A DNA stretch of 64,000 nucleotides from Membranipora membranacea. Its lineage: Eukaryota; Bryozoa; Gymnolaemata; Cheilostomatida; Membraniporidae. The notes beneath the pieces are model-generated. The model ran no database searches and was not told the origin of the DNA. It saw only the letters and a program-made list of their open reading frames with translations. The DNA is taken from NCBI GenBank assembly GCA_914767715.1, contig OU612069.1:8122001-8186000 (forward strand). Reading direction: 5' to 3'. The position numbers were made by a program, and so were the translations under genes. Below, one piece after another: positions 1 through 10,366 of the stretch; positions within the stretch are counted from its first letter, which is position 1; the number at the start of each line of letters is the position of its first letter.

Positions 1-1005
1 CTACCTCAAAAGGAGAAGCAACTCCTGCTCGTCTCAAATCTGAAATCCGTTTTGTTTTGCGGATCTCCCTTCTCCGTCAGCACCAACTTTAACGACGCCC
101 ACTTTCGCACTAAAAAAACATGCCCAACGGCAGCAGTAAAAAATGCAAAGTCTATCACAATCATATGAAACTCTGACCAGTTCAAGCCCTCAAACACCTT
201 ATTCAAAATCCAGAATATGGAGATTCTCAGATAACCTGGCTGCTAATTAAGCTGACTTGAAACTTACAAAAATATACCAAGAGAAGGTATCACGCTTTTT
301 TTTCGCTCGGATCAAAAAATAGATTTCGTTCCATCCTACCTCAAAAGGAGAAGCAACTCCTGCTCGTCTCAAATCTGAAATCCGTTTTGTTTTGCGGGTC
401 TCCCTTCTCCGTCAGCACCAACTTTAATGACGCCCACTTTCGCACTAAAAAAACATGCCAAACGGCAGCAGTAAAAAATTCAAAGTCTATCACAATCATA
501 TGAAACTCTGACCAGTTCAAGCCCTCAAACACCTTATTCAAAATCCAGAATATGGAGATTCTCAGATAACCTGGCTGCTAATTAAGCTGACTTGAAATTT
601 ACAAAAACATACCAAGGGAGGGTATCACGCTTTTTTTTCGCTCGGATCAAAAAATAGATTTCGTTCCAACCTACCTCCAAAGGAGAAGCAACTCCTGCTC
701 GTCTCAAATCTAAAATCCGTTTTGTTTTGCGGGTCTCCCTTCTCCGTCAGCACCAACTTTAATGACGCCCACTTTCGCACTAACAAAACATGCCAAACGG
801 CAGCAGTAAAAAATTCAAAGTCTATCACAATCATATGAAACTCTGACCAGTTCAAGCCCTCAAACACCTTATTCAAAATCCAGAATATGGAGATTCTCAG
901 ATAACCTGGCTGCTAATTAAGCTGACTTGAAATTTACAAAAATATACCCAGGGAGGGTATCACGCCTTTTTTTCGCTCGGATCAAAAAATAGATTTCGTT
1001 CCAAC
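1..1005. repeat. Satellite block: three leading monomers (starts 1, 336, 671)
   Basis: The first monomer resembles subtype d (GCGGATC, TGCCCAAC). It carries private changes: AAATGCAAAG in the middle, GAGAAGG where the consensus is GGGAGGG, and CCATC at its end. The second has AATGACG. The third has CTCCAAAGG, CTAAAATCC, AATGACG and ACTAACAAA, and ends with ACCCAGGG and CACGCC, the tail that always precedes an A-type monomer (CTCTAAAGG). The window opens exactly on the anchor, so the base-1 boundary is a cutting choice and not a biological end. Confidence 0.9.
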
Positions 1006-3691
1006 CTACCTCTAAAGGAGAAGCAACTCCTGCTCGTCTCAAATCTGAAATCCGTTTTGTTTTGCGGGTCTCCCTTCTCCGTCAGCACCAACTTTAACAA
1101 CGCCCACTTTCGCACTAAAAAAACATGCCAAACGGCAGCAGTAAAAAATTCAAAGTCTATCACAATCATATGAAACTCTGACCAGTTCAAGCCCTCAAAC
1201 ACCTTATTCAAAATCCAGAATATGGAGATTCTCAGATAACCTGGCTGCTAATTAAGCTGACTTGAAATTTACAAAAATATACCAAGGGAGGGTATCACGC
1301 TTTTTTTTCGCTCGGATCAAAAAATAGATTTCGTTCCAACCTACCTCAAAAGGAGAAGCAACTCCTGCTCGTCTCAAATCTGAAATCCGTTTTGTTTTGC
1401 GGGTCTCCCTTCTCCGTCAGCACCAACTTTAACAACGCCCACTTTCGCACTAAAAAAACATGCCAAACGGCAGCAGTAAAAAATTCAAAGTCTATCACAA
1501 TCATATGAAACTCTGACCAGTTCGAGCCCTCAAACACCTTATTCAAAATCCAGAATATAGAGATTCTCAGATAACCTGGCTGCTAATTAAGCTGACTTGA
1601 AATTTACAAAATTATACCAAGGGAGCGTATCGCGCTTTTTTTTCGCTCGGTTCAGAAAATAGATTTCGTTCCAACCTACCTCAAAAGGAGAAGCAACTCC
1701 TGCTCTCTCAAATCTGAAATCCGTTTTGTTTTGCGGGTCTCCCTTCTCCGTCAGCACCAACTTTAACGACGCCCACTTTCGCACTAAAAAAACATGCCAA
1801 ACGGCAGCAGTAAAAAATTCAAAGTCTATCACAATCATATGAAACTCTGACCAGTTCAAGCCCTCAAACACCTTATTCAAAATCCAGAATATGGAGATTC
1901 TCAGATAACCTGGCTGCTAATTAAGCTGACTTGAAATTTACAAAAATATACCAAGGGAGGGTATCACGCTTTTTTTTCGCTCGGATCAGAAAATAGATTT
2001 CGTTCCAACCTACCTCAAAAGGAGAAGCAACTCCTGCTCTCTCAAATCTGAAATCCGTTTTGTTTTGCGGGTCTCCCTTCTCCGTCAGCACCAACTTTAA
2101 CGACGCCCACTTTCGCACTAAAAAAACATGCCAAACGGCAGCAGTAAAAAATTCAAAGTCTATCACAATCATATGAAACTCTGACCAGTTCAAGCCCTCA
2201 AACACCTCATTCAAAATCCAGAATATGGAGATTCTCAGATAACCTGGCTGCTAATTAAGCTGACTTGAAATTTACAAAAATATACCAAGGGAGGGTATCA
2301 CGCTTTTTTTTCGCTCGGATCAAAAAATAGATTTCGTTCCAACCTACCTCAAAAGGAGAAGCAACTCCTGCTCGTCTCAAATCTGAAATCCGTTTTGTTT
2401 TGCGGGTCTCCCTTCTCCGTCAGCACCAACTTTAACGACGCCCACTTTCGCACTAAAAAAACATGCCAAACGGCAGCAGTAAAAAATTCAAAGTCTATCA
2501 CAATCATATGAAACTCTGACCAGTTCAAGCCCTCAAACACCTTATTCAAAATCCAGAATATGGAGATTCTCAGATAACCTGGCTGCTAATTAAGCTGACT
2601 TGAAATTTACAAAAACATACCAAGGGAGGGTATCACGCTTTTTTTTCGTTCGGATCAAAAAATAGATTTCGTTCCAACCTACCTCAAAAGGAGAAGCAAC
2701 TCCTGCTCGTCTCAAATCTGAACTCCGTTCTGTTTTGCGGGTCTCCCTTCTCCGTCAGCACCAACTTTAACGACGCCCACTTTCGCACTAAAAAAACATG
2801 CCATACGGCAGCAGTAAAAAATTCAAAGTCTATCACAATCATATGAAACTCTGACCAGTTCAAGCCCTCAAACACCTTATTCAAAATCCAGAATATGGAG
2901 ATTCTCAGATAACCTGGCTGCTAATTAAGCTGACTTGAAATTTACAAAACATACCAAGGGAGGGTATCACGCTTTTTTTTCGCTCGGATCAAAAAATAGA
3001 TTTCGTTCCAACCTACCTCAAAAGGAGAAGCAACTCCTGCTCGTCTCAAATCTGAAATCCGTTTTGTTTTGCGAGTCTCCCTTCTTCGTCAGCACCAACT
3101 TTAACGACGCCCACCTTCGCACTAAAAAAACATGCCAAACGACAGCAGTAAAAAATTCAAAGTCTATCACAATCATATGAAACTCTGACCAGTTCAAGCC
3201 CTCAAACACCTTATTCAAAATCCAGAATATGGAGATTCTCAGATAACCTGGCTGCTAATTAAGCTGACTTGAAATTTACAAAAATATACCAAGGGAGGGT
3301 ATCACGCTTTTTTTTCGCTCGGATCAGAAAATAGATTTCGTTCCAACCTACCTCAAAAGGAGAAGCAACTCCTGCTCTCTCAAATCTGAACTCCGTTTTG
3401 TTTTGCGGGTCTCCCTTCTCCGTCAGCACCAACTTTAACGACGCCCACTTTCGCACTAAAAAAACATGCCAAATGGCAGCAGTAAAAAATTCAAAGTCTA
3501 TCACAATCATATGAAACTCTGACCAGTTCAAGCCCTCAAACACCTCATTCAAAATCCAGAATATGGAGATTCTCAGATAACCTGGCTGCTAATTAAGCTG
3601 ACTTGAAATTTACAAAAATATACCAAGGGAGGGTATCACGCTTTTTTTTCGCTCGGATCAAAAAATAGATTTCGTTCCAACCTACCTCAAA

Positions 3692-3707
3692 AGGAGAAGC
3701 AACTCCT
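3692..3707. other. Small inverted repeat in every monomer (reference copy shown)
   Basis: AGGAG at 3692-3696 and CTCCT at 3703-3707 form a 5-bp stem with a 6-base loop (consensus 11-26). GGAGAAG at consensus 12-18 can also pair with CTTCTCC at consensus 69-75. Subtypes with CTGCTG, AGCAGAAG or AAAGAG lose part of the stem, so it is not strictly maintained. Confidence 0.6.
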
Positions 3708-3801
3708 GCTCGTCTCAAATCTGAAATCCGTTTTGTTTTGCGGGTCTCCCTTCTCCGTCAGCACCAACTTTAACGACGCCCACTTTCGCACTAAAAAAAC
3801 A

Positions 3802-3813
3802 TGCCAAACGGCA
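3802..3813. other. Small hairpin motif TGCC-AAAC-GGCA (reference copy shown)
   Basis: A 4-bp stem with a 4-base loop at consensus 121-132. Loop variants (ATAC) keep the stem, whereas the ACGACAG variant present in many monomers breaks it. The function is unknown and it may be incidental. Confidence 0.5.
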
Positions 3814-3841
3814 GCAGTAAAAAATTCAAAGTCTATCACAA

Positions 3842-3849
3842 TCATATGA
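3842..3849. other. Perfect 8-bp palindrome TCATATGA, site of the recurrent 5-bp deletion (reference copy shown)
   Basis: Consensus 161-168. In i, u and related monomers five bases are missing here, leaving CACAATGAAAC. Other variants destroy the palindrome by substitution: CATTTG, CAGATG, CAAATG and CGTATTA. Confidence 0.8.
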
Positions 3850-3976
3850 AACTCTGACCAGTTCAAGCCCTCAAACACCTTATTCAAAATCCAGAATATG
3901 GAGATTCTCAGATAACCTGGCTGCTAATTAAGCTGACTTGAAATTTACAAAAATATACCAAGGGAGGGTATCACGC

Positions 3977-3984
3977 TTTTTTTT
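3977..3984. repeat. T8 homopolymer tract in each monomer (reference copy shown)
   Basis: Consensus 296-303, followed by CGCTCGG and, after a short gap, a run of six A at consensus 314-319. Length changes recur at or beside the tract in c monomers, in h at 38756 and 41766, in 26070 (+1) and in 58146 and 62156 (-1), as expected of slippage. The T and A tracts about two helical turns apart might bend the DNA; this is inferred. Confidence 0.75.
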
Positions 3985-4004
3985 CGCTCGGATCAAAAAA
4001 TAGA

Positions 4005-4021
4005 TTTCGTTCCAACCTACC
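4005..4021. other. Weak CENP-B-box-like sequence across the monomer junction (reference copy shown)
   Basis: TTTCGTTCCAACCTACC matches the mammalian 17-bp CENP-B box in its first half (TTCG at positions 2-5, A at position 10) but lacks the CGGG of the second half. That is 10 of 17 by my count against the human form. Some monomers have TTTTGTT, which breaks the TTCG. Binding is not supported by the sequence alone. Confidence 0.2.
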
Positions 4022-4686
4022 TCAAAAGGAGAAGCAACTCCTGCTCGTCTCAAATCTGAAATCCGTTTTGTTTTGCGGGTCTCCCTTCTCCGTCAGCACC
4101 AACTTTAACGACGCCCACTTTCGCACTAAAAAAACATGCCAAACGGCAGCAGTAAAAAATTCAAAGTCTATCACAATCATATGAAACTCTGACCAGTTCA
4201 AGCCCTCAAACACCTTATTCAAAATCCAGAATATGGAGATTCTCAGATAACCTGGCTGCTAATTAAGCTGACTTGAAATTTACAAAAATATACCAAGGGA
4301 GGGTATCACGCTTTTTTTTCGCTCGGATCAAAAAATAGATTTCGTTCCAACCTACCTCAAAAGGAGAAGCAACTCCTGCTCGTCTCAAATCTGAAATCCG
4401 TTTTGTTTTCCGGGTCTCCCTTCTCCGTCAGCACCAACTTTAACGACGCCCTCTTTCGCACTAAAAAAACATGCCAAACGGCAGCTGTAAAAAATTCAAA
4501 GTCTATCACAATCATATGAAACTCTGACCAGTTCAAGCCCTCAAACACCTTATTCAAAATCCAGAATATGGAGATTCTCAGATAACCTGGCTGCTAATTA
4601 AGCTGACTTGAAATTTACAAATATATACCAAGGGAGGGTATCACGCTTTTTTTTCGCTCGGATCAAAAAATAGATTTCGTTCCAAC

Positions 4687-7600
4687 CTACCTCAAAAGGA
4701 GAAGCAACTCCTGCTCGTCTCAAATCTGAAATCCGTTTTGTTTTGCGGGTCTCCCTTCTCCGTCAGCACCAACTTTAACAACGCCCACTTTCGCACTAAA
4801 AAAACATGCCAAACGGCAGCAGTAAAAAATTCAAAGTCTATCACAATCATATGAAACTCTGACCAGTTCGAGCCCTCAAACACCTTATTCAAAATCCAGA
4901 ATATAGAGATTCTCAGATAACCTGGCTGCTAATTAAGCTGACTTGAAATTTACAAAAATATACCAAGGGAGCGTATCACGCTTTTTTTTCGCTCGGTTCA
5001 GAAAATAGATTTCGTTCCAACCTACCTCAAAAGGAGAAGCAACTCCTGCTCTCTCAAATCTGAAATCCGTTTTGTTTTGCGGGTCTCCCTTCTCCATCAG
5101 CACCAACTTTAACGACGCCCACTTTCGCACTAAAAAAACATGCCAAACGACAGCAGTAAAAAATTCAAAGTCTATCACAATCATATGAAACTCTGACCAG
5201 TTCAAGCCCTCAAACACCTTATTCAAAATCCAGAATATGGAGATTCTCAGATAGCCTGGCTGCTAATTAAGCTGACTTGAAATTTACAAAAATATACCAA
5301 GGGAGGGTATCACGCTTTTTTTTCGCTCGGATCAAAAAATAGATTTCGTTCCAACCTACCTCAAAAGGAGAAGCAACTCCTGCTCGTCTCAAATCTGAAA
5401 TCCGTTTTGTTTTGCGGGTCTCCCTTCTCCGTCAGCACCAACTTTAACAACGCCCACTTTCGCACTAAAAAAACATGCCAAACGGCAGCAGTAAAAAATT
5501 CAAAGTCTATCACAATCATATGAAACTCTGACCAGTTCGAGCCCTCAAACACCTTATTCAAAATCCAGAATATGGAGATTCTCAGATAACCTGGCTGCTA
5601 ATTAAGCTGACTTGAAATTTACAAAAACATACCAAGGGAGGGTATCACGCTTTTTTTTCGTTCGGATCAAAAAATAGATTTCGTTCCAACCTACCTCAAA
5701 AGGAGAAGCAACTCCTGCTCGTCTCAAATCTGAAATCCGTTTTGTTTTGCGGGTCTCCCTTCTCCGTCAGCACCAACTTTAACGACGCCCACTTTCGCAC
5801 TAAAAAAACATGCCATACGGCAGCAGTAAAAAATTCAAAGTCTATCACAATCATATGAAACTCTTACCAGTTTAAGCCCTCAAACACCTTATTCAAAATC
5901 CAGAATATGGAGATTCTCAGATAACCTGGCTGCTAATTAAGCTGACTTGAAATTTACAAAAACATACCAAGGGAGGGTATCACGCTTTTTTTTCGCTCGG
6001 ATAGAAAAATAGATTTCGTTCCAACCTACCTCAAAAGGAGAAGCAACTCCTGCTCGTCTCAAATCTGAAATCCGTTTTGTTTTGCGGGTCTCCCTTCTCC
6101 GTCAGCACCAACTTTAACGACGCCCACTTTCGCACTAAAAAAACATGCCATACGGCAGCAGTAAAAAATTCAAAGTCTATCACAATCATATGAAACTCTT
6201 ACCAGTTTAAGCCCTCAAACACCTTATTCAAAATCCAGAATATGGAGATTCTCAGATAACCTGGCTGCTAATTAAGCTGACTTGAAATTTACAAAAACAT
6301 ACCAAGGGAGGGTATCACGCTTTTTTTTCGCTCGGATAGAAAAATAGATTTCGTTCCAACCTACCTCAAAAGGAGAAGCAACTCCTGCTCGTCTCAAATC
6401 TGAAATCCGTTTTGTTTTGCGGGTCTCCCTTCTCCGTCAGCACCAACTTTAACGACGCCCACTTTCGCACTAAAAAAACATGCCATACGGCAGCAGTAAA
6501 AAATTCAAAGTCTATCACAATCATTTGAAACTCTGACCAGTTCAAGCCCTCAAACACCTTATTCAAAATCCAGAATATGGAGAATCTCAGATAACCTGGC
6601 TGCTAATTAAGCTGACTTGAAATTTACAAAACATACCAAGGGAGGGTATCACGCTTTTTTTTCGCTCAGATCAAAAAATAGATTTCGTTCCAACCTACCT
6701 CAAAAGGAGAAGCAACTCCTGCGCGTCTCAAATCTGAAATCCGTTTTGTTTTGCGGGTCTCCCTTCTCCGTCAGCACCAACTTTAACGACGCCCACTTTC
6801 GCACTAAGAAAACATGCCAAACGGCAGCAGTAAAAAATTCAAAGTCTATCACAATGAAACTCTGACCAGTTCAAGCCCTCAAACACCTCATTCAAAATCC
6901 AGAATATGGAGATTCTCAGATAACCTGGCTGCTAATTAAGCTGACTTGAAATTTACAAAAATATACCAAGGGAGGGTATCACGCTTTTTTTTCGCTCGGA
7001 TCAAAAAATAGATTTCGTTCCAACCTACCTCAAAAGGAGAAGCAACTCCTGCTAGTCTCAAATCTGAAATCCGTTTTGTTTTGAGGGTCTCCCTTCTCCG
7101 TCAGCACCAACTTTAACGACGCCCACTTTCGCACTAAAAAAACATGCCAAACGGCAGCAGTAAAAAATTCAAAGTCTATTACAATCATATGAAACTCTGA
7201 CCAGTTCAAGCCCTCAAACACCTTATTCAAAATCCAGAATATGGAGATTCTCAGATAACCTGGCTGCTAATTAAGCTGACTTGAAATTTACAAAAACATA
7301 CCAAGGGAGGGTATCATGCTTTTTTTTCGCTCGGATCAAAAAATAGATTTCGTTCCAACCTACCTCAAAAGGAGAATCAACTCCTGCTCATCTCAAATCT
7401 GAAATCCGTTTTGTTTTGCGGGTCTCCCTTCTCCGTCAGCACCAACTTTAACGACGCCCACTTTCGCACTAAAAAAACATGCCAAACGGCAGCAGTAAAA
7501 AATTCAAAGTCTATCACAATCATATGAAACTCTGACAAGTTCAAGCCCTCAAACACCTTATTCAAAATCCAGAATATGGAGATTCTCAGATAACCTGGCT

Positions 7601-10366
7601 GCTAATTAAGCTGACTTGAAATTTACAAAAATATACCAAGGGAGGGTATCACGCTTTTTTTTCGCTCGGATCAAAAAATAGATTTCGTTCCAACCTACCT
7701 CAAAAGGAGAATCAACTGCTGCTCGTCTCAAATCTGAAATCCGTTTTGTTTTGCGGGTCTCCCTTCTCCGTCAGCACCAACTTTAACGACGCCCACTTTC
7801 GCACTAAAAAAACATGCCATACGGCAGCAGTAAAAAATTCAAAGTCTATCGCAATCATATGAAACTCTGACCAGTTCATGCCCTCAAACACCTTATTCAA
7901 AATCCAGAATATGGAGATTCTCAGATAACCTGGCTGCTAATTAAGCTGACTTGAAATTTACAAAACATACCAAGGGAGGGTATCACGCTTTTTTTTGCTC
8001 GGATCAAAAAATAGATTTCGTTCCAACCTACCTCAAAAGGAGAAGCAACTCCTGCTCGTCTCAAATCTGAAATCCGTTTTGTTTTGCGGGTCTCCCTTCT
8101 CCGTCAGCACCAACTTTAACGACGCCCACTTTCGCACTAAAAAAACATGCCCAACGGCAGCAGTAAAAAATTCAAAGTCTATCACAATCATATGAAACTC
8201 TGACCAGTTCAAGCCCTCAAACACCTTATTCGAAATCCAGAATATGGAGATTCTCAGATAACCTGGCTGCTAATTAAGCTGACTTGAAATTTACAAAAAT
8301 ATACCAAGGGAGGGTATCACGCTTTTTTTTCGCTCGGATCAAAAAATAGATTTCGTTCCAACCTACCTCAAAAGGAGAAGCAACTCCTGCCCGTCTCAAA
8401 TCTGAAATCCGTTTTGTTTTGCGGGTCTCCCTTCTCCGTCAGCACAAACTTTAGTGACGCCCACTTTCGCACTAAAAAAACATGCCAAACGGCAGCAGTA
8501 AAAAATTCAAAGTCTATCACAATCATATGAAACTCTGACCAGTTCAAGCCCTCAAACACCTTATTAAAAATCCAGAATATGGAGGTTCTCAGATAACCTG
8601 GCTGCTAATTAAGCTGACTTGAAATTTACAAAAACATACCAAGGGAGGGTATCACGCTTTTTTTTCACTCGGATCAAAAAATAGATTTCGTTCCAACCTA
8701 CCTCAAAAGGAGAAGCAACTCCTGCTCGTCTCAAATCTAAAATCCGTTTTGTTTTGCGGGTCTCCCTTCTCCGTCAGCACCAACTTTAATGACGCCCACT
8801 TTCGCACTAAAAAAACATGCCAAACGGCAGCAGTAAAAAATTCAAAGTCTATCACAATCATATGAAACTCTGACCAGTTCAAGCCCTCAAACACGTTATT
8901 CAAAATCCAGAATATGGAGATTCTCAGATAACCTGGCTGCTAATTAAGCTGACTTGAAATTTACAAAAATATACCAAGGGAGGGTATCACGCTTTTTTTT
9001 CGCTCGGATCAAAAAATAGATTTCGTTCCAACCTACCTCAAAAAGAGAAGCAACTCCTGCTCGTCTCAAATCTGAAATCCGTTTTGTTTTGCGGGTCTCC
9101 CTTCTTCGTCAGCACCAACTTTAACGACGCCCACCTTCGCACTAAAAAAACATGCCAAACGACAGCAGTATAAAATTCAAAGTCTATCACAATCATATGA
9201 AACTCTGACCAGTTCAAGCCCTCAAACACCTTATTCAAAATCCAGAATATGGAGATTCTCAGATAACCTGGCTGCTAATTAAGCTGACTTGAAATTTACA
9301 AAAATATACCAAGGGAGGGTATCACGCTTTTTTTTCGCTCGGATCAGAAAATAGATTTCGTTCCAACCTACCTCAAAAGGAGAAGCAACTCCTGCTCTCT
9401 CAAATCTGAAATCCGTTTTGTTTTGCGGGTCTCCCTTCTCCGTCAGCACCAACTTTAACGACGCCCACTTTCGCACTAAAAAAACATGCCAAACGGCAGC
9501 CGTAAAAAATTCAAAGTCTATCACAATCATATGAAACTCTGACCAGTTCAAGCCCTCAAACACCTCATTCAAAATCCAGAATATGGAGATTCTCAGATAA
9601 CCTGGCTGCTAATTAAGCTGACTTGAAATTTACAAAAACATACCAAGGGAGAGTATCATGCTTTTTTTTCGCTCGGATCAAAAAATAGATTTCGTTCCAA
9701 CCTACCTCAAAAGGAGAAGCAACTCCTGCTCATCTCAAATCTGAAATCCGTTTTGTTTTGCGGGTCTCCCTTCTCCGTCAGCACCAACTTTAACGACGCC
9801 CACTTTCGCACTAAGAAAACATGCCAAACGGCAGCAGTAAAAAATTCAAAGTCTATCACAATGAAACTCTGACCAGTTCAAGCCCTCAAACACCTTATTC
9901 AAAATCCAGAATATGGAGATTCTCAGATAACCTGGCTGCTAATTAAGCTGACTTGAAATTTACAAAAATATACCCAGGGAGGGTATCACGCCTTTTTTTC
10001 GCTCGGATCAAAAAATAGATTTCGTTCCAACCTACCTCTAAAGGAGAAGCAACTCCTGCTCGTCTCAAATCTGAAATCCGTTTTGTTTTGCGGGTCTCCC
10101 TTCTCCGTCAGCACCAACTTTAACAACGCCCACTTTCGCACTAAAAAAACATGCCAAACGGCAGCAGTAAAAAATTCAAAGTCTATCACAATCATATGAA
10201 ACTCTGGCCAGTTCAAGCCCTCAAACACCTTATTCAAAATCCAGAATATGGAGATTCTCAGATAACCTGGCTGCTAATTAAGCTGACTTGAAATTTACAA
10301 AAATATACCAAGGGAGGGTATCACGCTTTTTTTTCGCTCGGATCAAAAAATAGATTTCGTTCCAAC
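4687..10366. repeat. 17-monomer higher-order repeat unit (5680 bp), copy 1
   Basis: Monomer starts are 4687 S, 5022 D, 5356 S, 5691 v, 6026 v, 6361 (CATTTGAAAC, GAGAATC), 6695 (i-like, GCGCGTC, 5-bp deletion), 7025 a, 7360 b, 7695 c, 8028 d, 8363 e, 8698 f, 9033 g, 9368 h, 9702 i and 10032 A. At 10367 the S-D-S-v series starts again with the same diagnostic bases (ATAGAGATTC, GAGCGTATC, AGATAGCC, CGTTCGG), so the period is 5680 bp. The nine-monomer run a-b-c-d-e-f-g-h-i, here at 7025-10031, is the core cassette reused through the next 32 kb. The two v monomers at 5691 and 6026 look identical and are probably a recent single-monomer duplication. Confidence 0.88.

Larger units (their letters stand above)
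1006..4686. repeat. Satellite block: 11 mixed monomers including A, S, D and near-consensus types
   Basis: Monomer starts are 1006 (A type: CTCTAAAGG, AACAACG), 1341 (S), 1676 and 2010 (D, 334 bp), 2344, 2679 (one base lost, 334 bp), 3013 (g-like: TTCGTC, CACCTTCGC, CGACAGC), 3348 (D), 3682, 4017 and 4352. The monomers at 3682 and 4017 match the consensus throughout as far as I can see and serve as reference copies. The trio at 1006, 1341 and 1676 recurs at 10032, 10367 and 10702, a shift of 9026 bp. The S monomer at 1341 shares ATAGAGATTC and the GGTTCAGAAA tail with those at 4687 and 10367. The monomer at 4352 has private changes (GTTTTCCGG, CCCTCTTT, CAGCTGTAA). Confidence 0.9.

Noticed and set aside
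3950-3972. G-quadruplex or telomere-like motif at AAGGGAGGGTA
   Set aside because: There are only two G3 runs per monomer, spaced far from the next ones, and no telomeric hexamer repetition.
3682-4016. Monomer as an ancient dimer of two ~168-bp halves
   Set aside because: Two short matches occur about 169 bp apart (CAAATC at 35 against CAAAATC at 204; ACTT at 86 against ACTT at 255), but the rest of the halves do not align by eye. A self-alignment of the consensus would decide.
4005-4021. True CENP-B box
   Set aside because: Only the first half fits; the CGGG core of the second half is absent, and the TTCG is broken in some monomers.
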